Below, one piece after another: positions 1 to 8,624 of a DNA stretch of 61,368 nucleotides (the stretch's first letter is position 1; each line of letters starts with the position of its first letter). This DNA comes from Alicyclobacillus sacchari (lineage in GTDB: Bacteria > Bacillota > Bacilli > Alicyclobacillales > Alicyclobacillaceae): contig NZ_SORF01000013.1 of assembly GCF_004366795.1 (NCBI RefSeq), positions 1 to 61,368 of the forward strand, read 5' to 3'. The position numbers and the translations under genes were made by a program. The notes beneath the pieces were generated by a model. The model did no database searches. It had not been told where the DNA came from and saw nothing but the letters and a program-made list of their open reading frames with translations.

Positions 1-37
1 GAGCGGACAGATACGAATCGGTCGAGGGCTTCACCCG
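1..37 (+). rRNA. 23S rRNA, 3' terminal fragment
   Basis: The first bases match the conserved 3' end of bacterial 23S rRNA: a GACAGATAC block, then an AATCGGTCGAGG block, as in Bacillus. Only the last ~37 nt lie in the window; the gene continues to the left. The end point is approximate. Confidence 0.8.
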
Positions 38-175
38 CAGGCAAGGTCATTTCATAGCAGTCACAAGGTACATAAGGAATGGAAGCGGAGTTTGGACCGA
101 GTGAACACATCTGCAGGCCGAAGGCCGAAGCCGTGTGAGCGAGGAACAAACGAAGCGAGGCGAAACAAAATATAG

Positions 176-294
176 GTCTGGTGACCATAGCGGAGGGGAA
201 ACACCCGTACCCATCCCGAACACGGACGTGAAGACCTCCAGCGCCGAGAATACTTGTCTCGAGAGGGACTGGGAAGGTAGGTCGTTGCCAGGCA
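176..294 (+). rRNA. rrf: 5S rRNA
   Basis: This is a complete 5S rRNA of about 118 nt. It holds the conserved loop CCCATCCCGAACACGG, the GGTAGGTCGTTGCCAGGC 3' segment, and a terminal helix pairing GTCTGG (176-181) with CCAGGC (288-293). It lies 138 nt after the 23S end and is followed directly by a terminator, so it closes an rRNA operon. No tRNA is seen between or after the two rRNAs. Confidence 0.95.
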
Positions 295-300
295 AGAGAG

Positions 301-338
301 AACAGAGTCAGGCCAGAAGGCCTGGCTCTGTTTTGTTC
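301..338 (+). terminator. rRNA operon terminator
   Basis: A 14-bp stem pairs AACAGAGTCAGGCC with GGCCTGGCTCTGTT around an AGAA loop, with one G-U pair, and runs into a T-rich tail. It sits just after 5S rRNA. Confidence 0.9.
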
Positions 339-445
339 CATGCGCAAACCGCCCAAATTCCATGCAAACCGAAGCGTCGCACGACAGGCGTGGGCGAAGG
401 GCCACATGTCCAAATCGCAAATTGTTTAGACTACGCGAATGAACG

Positions 446-473
446 TTGCATTTGTCCTTCGCTTCTGTATAAT
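446..473 (+). promoter_or_regulatory. SigA-type promoter of ctsR operon
   Basis: A -35 TTGCAT (446-451) and a perfect -10 TATAAT (468-473) are separated by 16 bp. The predicted start is near 480, about 65 nt before ctsR. Confidence 0.8.
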
Positions 474-475
474 AT

Positions 476-492
476 GGTCAAGAAAAGTCAAA
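476..492 (+). promoter_or_regulatory. CtsR operator (heptad direct repeat)
   Basis: GGTCAAG and AGTCAAA form a direct heptad repeat separated by AAA. This matches the established CtsR box (two AGTCAAA-like heptads, 3-nt spacer). It starts 2 nt after the -10 and covers the predicted start site, so bound CtsR would block transcription of its own operon. Confidence 0.85.
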
Positions 493-544
493 GTCAGAAA
501 TACGTTAAAGGGCGGTGCTGCCAGACAGATGGGAGTTGCGGCCA

Positions 545-1012
545 ATGCCAAATAACATCTCGGATATCATCGAACAGTATCTGAAACGTATTTTAGAGGA
601 AAGTGGCCTCGATATGGTCGAGATCCAACGCAGTGAACTGGCGGAGCAGTTTCACTGTGTTCCGTCTCAAATTAACTATGTCATCAGCACTCGGTTCACC
701 ATCGATCACGGATATATCGTGGAGTCCAAACGCGGTGGTGGAGGTTACATTCGCATTCGACGGGTGAAGTTGGATAGGGAGCACTTGGTGCTGGAGGTAC
801 TGCGTTCACTTGGTGACCAGATTAATCAGGCGACGAGTGAGGCTCTACTTGAGCGCCTGTACCGTGAGAACTGGATCACGCGTAGGGAAGCGCAGATGCT
901 GCAGAATATGTTGCGTCGTGAGGTGCTTGCGGTTGACCTTCCATTGCGGGATCAGTTACGGGCCAAGCTCTTGTATGGTGCGTTACAGGTGATTGCTGCT
1001 CATCGGGATTGA
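545..1012 (+). CDS. ctsR: Transcriptional repressor CtsR
   Basis: This 155-residue protein is the class III heat-shock repressor that controls clp genes. The N-terminal winged helix-turn-helix (about residues 1-65) ends in the glycine-rich wing loop RGGGGYIRI, which in the family senses heat. The C-terminal helical half is the dimerisation and McsB-binding domain. An upstream in-frame ATG at 515 exists, but the start at 545 has GGGAG 9 nt before it and begins MPNNISDIIE as in the family. It is the first gene of ctsR-mcsA-mcsB-clpC, with a matching operator upstream, which implies autoregulation. Confidence 0.95.
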   Translation: MPNNISDIIEQYLKRILEESGLDMVEIQRSELAEQFHCVPSQINYVISTRFTIDHGYIVESKRGGGGYIRIRRVKLDREHLVLEVLRSLGDQINQATSEALLERLYRENWITRREAQMLQNMLRREVLAVDLPLRDQLRAKLLYGALQVIAAHRD

Positions 1013-1031
1013 GGAAACGAGGTGTTCGGTT

Positions 1032-1550
1032 GTGTTGTGTGAACGCTGCCACGAGCGACCGGCGACGGTACACGTGACAAAGATCATCAATGGTGAAAAG
1101 ACGGGTTACCACCTGTGCGAGGTGTGTGCGAAAGAGCAAGGTGAAGTCATGAATCCATTCCTCGCGGGCAATGCGTTTGATTTTAACAAATTACTTAGTG
1201 GGCTTCTCAACATGGATTCATCACCCGGGTTTGCACCGGTGCAGGCACAGGTTCAACCACGCTGCGGGACGTGTGGAATGACTTATAATCAGTTCACGCA
1301 AGTCGGGAGGTTCGGTTGTCCGGACTGTTACGACAGTTTTGCAGCCAGACTGGAGCCCCTTTTACGGCGAATTCAAACCGGAAATCGCCATACGGGTAAG
1401 GTGCCCGTGAAATCTGGGGAGAAGATGAAGAGACTGCGGCAATTAGACGCGTTGCGACGTGAATTACAGCAGGCTGTCGCTCAGGAACAGTTTGAACGGG
1501 CTGCAGAGTTGCGCGATCAAATTCGCATGTTGGAGCAGACGTCGGAATAA
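1032..1550 (+). CDS. mcsA: Protein-arginine kinase activator McsA
   Basis: This 172-residue protein activates the arginine kinase McsB and binds metals. Two CxxC pairs are visible near the N-terminus (CERC, CEVC) and two more near residues 77-100 (CGTC, CPDC), as expected of the zinc-binding modules. The C-terminal ~40 residues form a UVR motif with the pattern LRRELQQAV..EQFERAAELRDQI. The start is placed at GTG 1032 (AGGTG 7 nt upstream), giving MLCERCHERP as in homologues; TTG 1035 is possible. It lies between ctsR and mcsB with short gaps. Confidence 0.92.
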   Translation: MLCERCHERPATVHVTKIINGEKTGYHLCEVCAKEQGEVMNPFLAGNAFDFNKLLSGLLNMDSSPGFAPVQAQVQPRCGTCGMTYNQFTQVGRFGCPDCYDSFAARLEPLLRRIQTGNRHTGKVPVKSGEKMKRLRQLDALRRELQQAVAQEQFERAAELRDQIRMLEQTSE

Positions 1551-1562
1551 GGAGGAAGTGGT

Positions 1563-2642
1563 ATGTCACTCGGCGACTTTTTGCAGAGGGCAGTCAGCAA
1601 GTGGATGAGGGAAGGCGGTCCCGAAGACGATATTGTGCTGACCAGTCGTATCCGCGTTGCTCGGAATGTGCAGGGTTATCCATTTCCAATACTCCAGACT
1701 GACAGCCACGCGGATGAGATTGTGCAGATGATGGAACAAGCCGTACAGTCTTCGGCGATGCAACAACTGGGGAAGTACGAAATGGTTCGTTGTCGCGATT
1801 TATCACCGTTAGACCGGCAAGTGTTCGTCGAAAAGCATCTGATTAGTCCCGACCTTGCACAGCAAGAGAAGCACGGGGCGATGGCGATCCGGGATGATGA
1901 ACTCGTCAGCATTATGGTGAACGAGGAGGATCACCTGCGAATTCAGTGTATTTTACCCGGACTGCGGTTGTTGGACGGTTGGCGGATGGCCAGTGCCATT
2001 GACGATGCTTTAGAGCAACATCTGACTTACGCCTATCACGACCAATATGGGTATTTGACGGCGTGTCCCACGAACGTCGGAACGGGGATTCGAGCGTCAG
2101 TGATGATGCACCTGCCGGGGCTGGCGCTGACGGGCAGCATCAACCGAATGTTAACGGCTGTTTCGCAGGTCGGCTTGGCGGTGCGAGGAATATATGGGGA
2201 AGGTTCCGAATCGTACGGGAATCTGTACCAGGTATCAAACCAAATTACCCTCGGCGAGACTGAGGAAGAGATTGTGGCGAATTTACAAAGCGTCGTTTAT
2301 CAGTTGATTGAACATGAGCGCAACGCTCGAAAGGCCTTGTTAGCAAGGAATCGGATACAGCTCGAGGACAGAGTCAGTCGTTCCTTTGGCATCCTGGCAT
2401 ACGCTCGTCGGATTGATACGAAGGAAACCATGGAACGGTTGTCGGACGTCCGGTTAGGCATTGATTTGGGCATTATCCAGGGCGTGTCCGCCGGAATTTT
2501 GAAAGAGTTGATGGTTATGACACAGCCTGCATTTTTACAAAAATATTATCATCGTGAGCTCGCGGCCACTGAGCGAGACATTCGCAGGGCTGCGCTGATT
2601 CGCGAAAGGTTACGTTTGGACGACTCGGAGGTGCATCGATAA
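1563..2642 (+). CDS. mcsB: Protein-arginine kinase McsB
   Basis: McsB phosphorylates arginine residues of proteins; pArg marks CtsR and misfolded proteins for degradation by ClpCP. The 359-residue length is normal. It belongs to the phosphagen (guanido) kinase fold: the nucleotide-binding block TSRIRVARN lies near residue 28, and the C-terminal half carries the arginine/ATP-binding segments. A strong AAGGAGG lies just before the ATG. Its stop overlaps the clpC start (TAATG), so the two are probably translationally coupled. Confidence 0.95.
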   Translation: MSLGDFLQRAVSKWMREGGPEDDIVLTSRIRVARNVQGYPFPILQTDSHADEIVQMMEQAVQSSAMQQLGKYEMVRCRDLSPLDRQVFVEKHLISPDLAQQEKHGAMAIRDDELVSIMVNEEDHLRIQCILPGLRLLDGWRMASAIDDALEQHLTYAYHDQYGYLTACPTNVGTGIRASVMMHLPGLALTGSINRMLTAVSQVGLAVRGIYGEGSESYGNLYQVSNQITLGETEEEIVANLQSVVYQLIEHERNARKALLARNRIQLEDRVSRSFGILAYARRIDTKETMERLSDVRLGIDLGIIQGVSAGILKELMVMTQPAFLQKYYHRELAATERDIRRAALIRERLRLDDSEVHR

Positions 2643-5074
2643 TGTACGCAAGGTTTACGGAGCGAGCGCAAAAAGTGTTGGCGTTGGCGCAGGAAGAAGC
2701 GACAAGACTCAATCACCCAGGAGTCGGTACTGAGCATATTCTGCTCGGGCTTGTCCGCGAAGGTGAAGGTATCGCCGCGCGTGCTTTGCAAATGTTGGGA
2801 GTCCAAGCGGACAAGGTGCAGCAAGAAGTGGAGCGGATCATCGGTAAAGGGCAGGGCCAGGTCAGCGCCATGACGTACACGCCGCGCGCGAAAAAGGTGA
2901 TTGAGCTATCCATTGACGAGGCCCGTAAACTCAACCATTCGTATGTCGGCACCGAGCATATTTTACTGGGACTCATCCGGGAGGGCGAAGGTGTCGCGGC
3001 ACGCGTTTTGGCCAATATGAACGTCAGCTTGAATAAGGCACGTCAACAGGTGCTGCAACTCCTGGGTGGCGATGCCGTCGATCTCGCCGGTGACAAAGAC
3101 AGTTCCGTCGGTACGCCGACACTTGACAGCCTCGCTCGCGATTTAACGCAGATGGCACGCGATGGCAAGCTCGATCCGGTGATTGGTCGAGCCAACGAGA
3201 TCGAACGTGTCATTCAGGTGTTGTCGCGTCGCACGAAAAACAATCCTGTTCTGATTGGCGAACCCGGGGTCGGTAAGACCGCTATCGCCGAAGGATTGGC
3301 ACAGCGCATCGTAGCCGGCGACATTCCCGAGACGCTGCGCAATAAACGCGTCATGGTGCTCGATATGGGGACTGTCGTCGCAGGGACGAAGTACCGTGGT
3401 GAGTTTGAAGATCGCTTGAAGAAAATCATGGATGAAATTCGGCAGGCTGGTAACATCATTTTGTTCATCGACGAGTTGCACACGCTAATCGGTGCAGGCG
3501 GTGCGGAGGGCGCCATCGACGCTTCCAATATCCTAAAGCCAGCCTTAGCGCGTGGTGAACTCCAGTGCATCGGTGCGACAACACTCGATGAGTATCGCAA
3601 ACACATTGAAAAGGATGCAGCTCTCGAGCGTCGTTTTCAGCCGATCACAGTCGATCAGCCTTCTCCAGAAGAGGCGTTGGAGATCTTGCGTGGGCTGCGA
3701 GATCGCTACGAGGCACACCATCGCGTAAAGATTACCGATGAAGCTTTAGAAGCTGCCGTTCGGATGTCGGATCGTTATATTTCGGATCGCTTCTTGCCAG
3801 ACAAGGCCATCGACCTAATTGACGAAGCTGGTTCCCGCGTACGTCTGCGGACGCACACTGCGCCGCCGAACCTGAAAGAGCTCGAACAAAAGCTGGAGAA
3901 GGTTCGCAGTGAAAAGGATGCCGCCGTGCAGAGCCAGGAGTTCGAACAAGCGGCTAGCCTGCGCGATCAGGAGCAAAAAATCAAGCAAGAGCTCGAACAG
4001 CTCAAGGAGCGCTGGCAACAGACACAACAACATGATGACGTTCGGGTTACCGCAGACGACATCGCACACGTGGTAGCAGCGTGGACGGGTATACCGGTGA
4101 AGCAGTTGGCCCAAGAGGAATCGGAGCGGCTTTTGAACATGGAACAACTGTTGCACGAACGCGTCATTGGTCAAGATGAGGCTGTGCAAGCCGTATCGCG
4201 TGCCATCAGGCGCGCCCGAGCTGGCTTAAAGGATCCGAAGCGTCCAATCGGTTCTTTCATTTTCCTCGGTCCAACCGGCGTGGGTAAGACAGAGTTGGCG
4301 CGGGCGTTGGCGGAATCGATGTTTGGCGACGAAGATGCGTTGATCCGCATTGATATGTCAGAGTTCATGGAGCGTCACACGACGTCGCGTCTTGTGGGTT
4401 CGCCTCCGGGATATGTCGGTTATGAAGAGGGCGGTCAACTCACCGAAAAGGTGCGCCGTAAGCCGTATTCGGTCGTATTGCTCGACGAGATCGAAAAGGC
4501 GCATCCGGAGGTATTCAACATCTTGTTGCAGGTGTTGGATGACGGGCGCTTGACGGACGGTAAGGGCAGGACGGTCGATTTCCGGAACACGGTCATCATC
4601 ATGACATCGAACGTCGGTGCCGAGGAGTTGCGCAAGGGTGGCAGTGTCGGCTTCAAGCGCGACGAAAGCAGCCGTTATGTAGATATGAAAGACAAGGTTT
4701 TGCAGGACTTGAAGAAGACGTTTCGTCCTGAATTTCTCAATCGCATTGACGAAATCATCGTCTTCCACTCGCTCGATGAAGACCACATTGGGCGGATCGT
4801 CGACATGATGGTGCGCAATCTCCAGCGTCGCTTGAAGGAGCAGGAGATCGAATTCACGTTGACAGACGAGGCGAAGCAGTTTCTGGCCAAAGAAGGCTTT
4901 GATCCGCAATATGGTGCCCGCCCGTTGCAGCGGGCTATCGTCCGCCATATCGAGGACCGGTTGTCTGAAGCTTTGTTGTCCGGCCAAATTCAGAAAGGCG
5001 ACAGCGTCGTATTAGGCCTCGATGGCGATCACTTGCGCATCGAACAGGTAAATCAGCAACCTGTAGGCGTATAA
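2642..5074 (+). CDS. clpC: ATP-dependent Clp protease ATPase subunit ClpC
   Basis: This 810-residue Hsp100 unfoldase feeds substrates to ClpP. In order: two Clp-N repeats (about 1-145), AAA+ domain D1 with Walker A GEPGVGKT (206-213), a middle coiled-coil region with a UVR-like motif (around 420-460) where adaptors such as McsB and MecA act, and D2 with Walker A GPTGVGKT (543-550). Length is typical of ClpC rather than the longer ClpB. It is the last gene of the CtsR operon and is followed by a hairpin terminator. Confidence 0.97.
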   Translation: MYARFTERAQKVLALAQEEATRLNHPGVGTEHILLGLVREGEGIAARALQMLGVQADKVQQEVERIIGKGQGQVSAMTYTPRAKKVIELSIDEARKLNHSYVGTEHILLGLIREGEGVAARVLANMNVSLNKARQQVLQLLGGDAVDLAGDKDSSVGTPTLDSLARDLTQMARDGKLDPVIGRANEIERVIQVLSRRTKNNPVLIGEPGVGKTAIAEGLAQRIVAGDIPETLRNKRVMVLDMGTVVAGTKYRGEFEDRLKKIMDEIRQAGNIILFIDELHTLIGAGGAEGAIDASNILKPALARGELQCIGATTLDEYRKHIEKDAALERRFQPITVDQPSPEEALEILRGLRDRYEAHHRVKITDEALEAAVRMSDRYISDRFLPDKAIDLIDEAGSRVRLRTHTAPPNLKELEQKLEKVRSEKDAAVQSQEFEQAASLRDQEQKIKQELEQLKERWQQTQQHDDVRVTADDIAHVVAAWTGIPVKQLAQEESERLLNMEQLLHERVIGQDEAVQAVSRAIRRARAGLKDPKRPIGSFIFLGPTGVGKTELARALAESMFGDEDALIRIDMSEFMERHTTSRLVGSPPGYVGYEEGGQLTEKVRRKPYSVVLLDEIEKAHPEVFNILLQVLDDGRLTDGKGRTVDFRNTVIIMTSNVGAEELRKGGSVGFKRDESSRYVDMKDKVLQDLKKTFRPEFLNRIDEIIVFHSLDEDHIGRIVDMMVRNLQRRLKEQEIEFTLTDEAKQFLAKEGFDPQYGARPLQRAIVRHIEDRLSEALLSGQIQKGDSVVLGLDGDHLRIEQVNQQPVGV

Positions 5075-5089
5075 CAGGCTGCATGAACG

Positions 5090-5129
5090 CAGCCGCCCGA
5101 ATCCTTCGTGGTATGTGGGCGGCTGTTTT
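5090..5129 (+). terminator. Terminator after clpC
   Basis: A 9-bp perfect stem pairs CAGCCGCCC (5090-5098) with GGGCGGCTG (5117-5125), followed by TTTT. It closes the ctsR operon. Confidence 0.8.
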
Positions 5130-5173
5130 CGTGCATTAAACGACCGAGGCAACGGGCCATTTCCCCATCCGCC

Positions 5174-5202
5174 ATGGACGAATCGCCAGAGTTCTGTATC
5201 AT
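5174..5202 (+). promoter_or_regulatory. Possible promoter of radA
   Basis: A -10 TATCAT lies 17 bp after a weak -35 (ATGGAC), between the clpC terminator and radA. The position is right but the -35 matches only half the consensus. Confidence 0.35.
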
Positions 5203-5234
5203 GTTTGGTGAGGAACCAGGAAGGCGGGAAGGGA

Positions 5235-6587
5235 TTGCCGAAGACGAAAACACAGTACGTGTGCCAGTCCTGCGGTCATGTGGAGATCAAGTGGATGGGG
5301 CGGTGCCCTGCTTGCGGCGAATGGAACACGCTTGTCGAAGAAGTCACGACGACGTCGCCGAATCGGTTGTCTGGAAGTTCTGGCCGGAGCCAAGCGTTGC
5401 CGATTTTATCGATCCCGGCCCAAGGTGAGCGTCGCTTTCAGACGGGAGTTCAGGAATGTGACTATGTCCTTGGCGGCGGTGTTGTGCCCGGATCGCTTGT
5501 CCTGATTGGCGGCGATCCGGGCATTGGTAAGTCGACGTTGCTGCTTCAGGTGTCTCACGCCATCGCCCGTTCCGGCAGACGCGTTTTGTATATATCCGGC
5601 GAGGAAAGTGCCACTCAGATTCGGCTGCGGGCCGAGCGGCTGGGGACGGTTCATGATGATCTCTTTGTGCTTGCGGAGACAGATCTTGATCTCGCCATCG
5701 AATCTGCAGGGCAATTACATCCTGATTTTTTGATTGTGGACTCGATACAGACAGTTTTTCGGCCAGGGCTGACTTCGGCCCCTGGCAGTGTCGCGCAAGT
5801 GCGCGAATGCACGGGTGTTTTGCTGCGTTTTGCGAAATCGCAGAATATCGCTACGTTTATCGTTGGCCACGTCACCAAAGACGGTGCCATCGCCGGGCCG
5901 CGCATGTTGGAGCACATGGTCGACGCCGTTTTATACTTTGAAGGCGAGCGCCATCATATGTATAGAGTATTGCGCGCTGTGAAGAATCGGTTTGGTTCGA
6001 CCAATGAGTTGGCCGTCTTTGAAATGCGGGATGACGGCCTGCGCGAAGTCGCCAATCCATCGCTCCTGTTCCTGTCGGAGAGACGAGTGATGGCGCCTGG
6101 ATCCGCCGTCGTCGCAGCGATGGAGGGAAGGCGCCCTTTGTTGCTCGAAGTGCAGGCCTTGGTCGCGCCTACCAGTTTCGGAACACCGCGCCGCATGACG
6201 ACAGGGGCAGATCTGCAGCGCGTGAATATGTTACTTGCCGTATTGGAGCGGCGGCTTGGTCTTCAAGTTGGTGCTTCAGATGCCTATGTCAATGTCGCCG
6301 GCGGCGTTCGCGTCGATGAACCTGCGGTCGATCTCGGCATTGCTTTGGCACTTGTGTCAAGTCACCGCGACAGACCGTTGGCGCACGGCGACCTGTATAT
6401 TGGCGAGATCGGGCTGACGGCGGAAGTAAGAGCCGTGACAAGACTTTCGGAACGGCTTCGCGAGGCTCGGAAGCTAGGGTTTGAACGTTGCTTTGTACCC
6501 GCCGCGCAGACGATTGCAGATTCAGTTGCGGGGCTCGAAGTTGTTCCTGTCCAATCGGTTCAAGACGCAATACAGAAGGCCTTTTGA
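5235..6587 (+). CDS. radA: DNA repair protein RadA
   Basis: RadA is a DnaB-like branch-migration helicase that helps process recombination intermediates. The 450 residues show an N-terminal C4 zinc finger (CQSC...CPAC), Walker A GGDPGIGKST near residue 92, the RadA-specific KNRFG motif near residue 250, and a C-terminal Lon-protease-like domain. An upstream in-frame start at 5115 would fall inside the clpC terminator; TTG 5235 gives MPKTKTQYVCQSCG, matching the usual N-terminus, and has GGGAAGG close upstream. It is followed after 9 nt by disA, as in B. subtilis. Confidence 0.95.
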   Translation: MPKTKTQYVCQSCGHVEIKWMGRCPACGEWNTLVEEVTTTSPNRLSGSSGRSQALPILSIPAQGERRFQTGVQECDYVLGGGVVPGSLVLIGGDPGIGKSTLLLQVSHAIARSGRRVLYISGEESATQIRLRAERLGTVHDDLFVLAETDLDLAIESAGQLHPDFLIVDSIQTVFRPGLTSAPGSVAQVRECTGVLLRFAKSQNIATFIVGHVTKDGAIAGPRMLEHMVDAVLYFEGERHHMYRVLRAVKNRFGSTNELAVFEMRDDGLREVANPSLLFLSERRVMAPGSAVVAAMEGRRPLLLEVQALVAPTSFGTPRRMTTGADLQRVNMLLAVLERRLGLQVGASDAYVNVAGGVRVDEPAVDLGIALALVSSHRDRPLAHGDLYIGEIGLTAEVRAVTRLSERLREARKLGFERCFVPAAQTIADSVAGLEVVPVQSVQDAIQKAF

Positions 6588-6596
6588 GGTGACATT

Positions 6597-7676
6597 GTGA
6601 AAGAAGACGCGAAACGGGAAGCTGCAATTAATAAAATTCTCCGTATGGTGGCACCTGGTACCGTGTTGCGCGAGGGGATTGAGAACATTCTTCGAGCAAA
6701 GACGGGAGGGCTCATCGTCGTCGGCGCCTCGGACACAGTCCTGTCGATCATGGACGGAGGGTTCTCGATTCAGTGCGAACTGACGCCGTCTCATCTCTAC
6801 GAATTGGCGAAGATGGATGGGGCCATCATCATCAGCGAGGACGCACGGCGAGTGCATTATGCCAATACGAATTTGAATCCGGATCACACGATTCCGACCT
6901 CAGAAACGGGCACGCGCCACCGTACGGCCGAGCGCGTCGCGCGGCAGAGCGGGCATTTGGTCATCTGCATTTCGCAGCGGAGAAATGTCATTACGTTGTA
7001 TCAAGGCAATTTTAAATACGTCCTACGGGACATTGGCGTTATATTGACCAAAGCCAACCAGGCCTTACAAACCTTGGAGAAGTATAAAACGGTGCTGGAG
7101 CAGGAGTTGACGGATCTCACCGCATTGGAATTCGAAGAGGCTGTCACGCTGGACGAGGTGACGACGGTTCTGCAGCGATTTGAAACTGTGTTGCGTGTTA
7201 CGGCCGAAATTCGCCGCTATATCATTGAACTCGGGAGCGAGGGACGCCTTGTCAGCATGCAGCTTGAAGAGTTGGTCGCCAATCTCGACGAGCAGGCTTA
7301 CCTTCTTCTCAAAGATTTCGTGAGCCCTGAATCGACACACACACCACATCAAATAATGTCGCAAATCCATAGCATGTCGGCCGAAGAATTGCTCGATGGC
7401 AACCTAATGGCTCGCGCACTTGGCTATCCGCCAAGTGCAAATCAGCTAGAAGAAACCGTTTCGTCGCGCGGCTATCGAGTCCTGAACAAAATCAGTAGGC
7501 TGCCGCAGCCGGTCATTGAGAACCTTGTTGAGCATTTTGGCGTCCTTTCGGACATATTGAAGGCCAGTATCGCTGAACTTGACAAAGTGGAGGGGGTGGG
7601 TCCGGTTCGTGCGCGCATGATCCGCAACGGACTCAGCCGCATTCAGGAACAAGTTTTGATTGAACGGCAGATTTGA
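6597..7676 (+). CDS. disA: Diadenylate cyclase DisA (DNA integrity scanning)
   Basis: DisA makes cyclic di-AMP from two ATP and scans DNA for branched structures, delaying sporulation when it finds them. The 359 residues match the family. The catalytic motifs are intact: DGA at 74-76 and RHR at 107-109. A helical spine follows, and the C-terminus carries a helix-hairpin-helix DNA-binding domain with VEGVGPVRA. The GTG start has AGGTGA 4 nt upstream. It is coupled to radA, whose product is known in B. subtilis to restrain DisA activity. A second cyclase (cdaA) lies 48 kb away in this window. Confidence 0.96.
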   Translation: MKEDAKREAAINKILRMVAPGTVLREGIENILRAKTGGLIVVGASDTVLSIMDGGFSIQCELTPSHLYELAKMDGAIIISEDARRVHYANTNLNPDHTIPTSETGTRHRTAERVARQSGHLVICISQRRNVITLYQGNFKYVLRDIGVILTKANQALQTLEKYKTVLEQELTDLTALEFEEAVTLDEVTTVLQRFETVLRVTAEIRRYIIELGSEGRLVSMQLEELVANLDEQAYLLLKDFVSPESTHTPHQIMSQIHSMSAEELLDGNLMARALGYPPSANQLEETVSSRGYRVLNKISRLPQPVIENLVEHFGVLSDILKASIAELDKVEGVGPVRARMIRNGLSRIQEQVLIERQI

Positions 7677-7697
7677 CATCATGGGAGGCGTCTTCGG

Positions 7698-8429
7698 TTG
7701 TTCATTCGCGCGATTCCAAACGCGTTGACGTTGCTCAATCTCGTGGTTGGTGTTGCCGCTGCGCTGGTTGCTTTACATGGGCGATTGGACGAAGCGGCAC
7801 TTCTCGTTGTCTTGGGCATGTTGCTCGATGGTCTGGATGGCAGAGCGGCTCGTTGGCTCCATGCCGAAAGTGAGTTTGGTAAACAACTTGATTCTTTATC
7901 CGACATGATTACATTCGGCGTCGCGCCGGTCGTGGTCATGTACCAGGTACAGCTTCGGCAACTGGGCTTGTTGGGCGATTTCCTGGCTGTTGTCTTTCCG
8001 ATTTGTGGAGCCTTGCGCCTGGCGCGCTTCAACACGCAGACGAAGGCGCGTCATTATTTCGTTGGGCTTCCCATTACGGCTGCAGGTGGCGTGCTTGCCA
8101 CCATGGCCTTGATGAAGCCGGTTCTGCATCCCGCTCAGGTGATTCTGCCCGCAGGTATGTTCATTTTGTCGCTGCTAATGGTGAGTTCTGTTCGCTACCC
8201 GAATTTCAAGCGGGTATCGTATCCGAAGTCCGTATTTGTGCTGGTGCCCTTGTTCGCCGTGGCGATTTTTGTACTGATACGGTGTCACATCGTGCGCACC
8301 GATTGGTTAGCGTTCGGCATTCTCGGTCTCTATGCATTGTATGGTGTCATGCGGGCCGTTCGTTATAGGCTGCTGACCGCCAGACGGCGCTCAACGCCGG
8401 CAGATGTGGCGACGAGATCAGAGGAATAA
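7698..8429 (+). CDS. pssA: CDP-diacylglycerol-serine O-phosphatidyltransferase
   Basis: This membrane enzyme probably makes phosphatidylserine from CDP-diacylglycerol and serine, the precursor of phosphatidylethanolamine. The full CDP-alcohol phosphatidyltransferase motif D-x2-DG-x2-AR-x8-G-x3-D-x3-D is present, with D44, D47, D65 and D69. The 243 residues contain several hydrophobic helices. The order of the family and the position of the motif fit PssA more than PgsA, but the substrate is inferred. It starts at TTG with GGGAGG 9 nt upstream. In B. subtilis this place between disA and yacL has no such gene. Confidence 0.82.
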   Translation: MFIRAIPNALTLLNLVVGVAAALVALHGRLDEAALLVVLGMLLDGLDGRAARWLHAESEFGKQLDSLSDMITFGVAPVVVMYQVQLRQLGLLGDFLAVVFPICGALRLARFNTQTKARHYFVGLPITAAGGVLATMALMKPVLHPAQVILPAGMFILSLLMVSSVRYPNFKRVSYPKSVFVLVPLFAVAIFVLIRCHIVRTDWLAFGILGLYALYGVMRAVRYRLLTARRRSTPADVATRSEE

Positions 8430-8468
8430 AGGGCATGTTCGAAGAGGATCAGCATTGTGAATCGGCTT

Positions 8469-8497
8469 TTGACGAGTTAGTGGGGCAATGGTACACT
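8469..8497 (+). promoter_or_regulatory. SigA-type promoter of the PIN/TRAM gene
   Basis: A -35 TTGACG (8469-8474) and -10 TACACT (8492-8497) are spaced by 17 bp. An inverted repeat, GGTAC (8490-8494) and GTACC (8504-8508), overlaps the -10 and predicted start and could be an operator. Confidence 0.65.
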
Positions 8498-8624
8498 GAA
8501 AGTAGTACCCCAATATTTGCAAAACTACCGTCATGCTCTCATGATCCTTTCCATCGTTTTTGCTTCAATTTTGATTAGGCTTGGATAAAGGAAGTGCATA
8601 CTAACGGTAGGAGGTGACGCCGCC

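Noticed and set aside
515-544. Longer ctsR N-terminus from ATG 515
   Set aside because: The start at 545 has the spaced ribosome-binding site and gives the family N-terminus.
135-584. Open frame across the 5S rRNA and ctsR leader
   Set aside because: It overlaps rRNA, a terminator and the promoter, and shows no protein family pattern.
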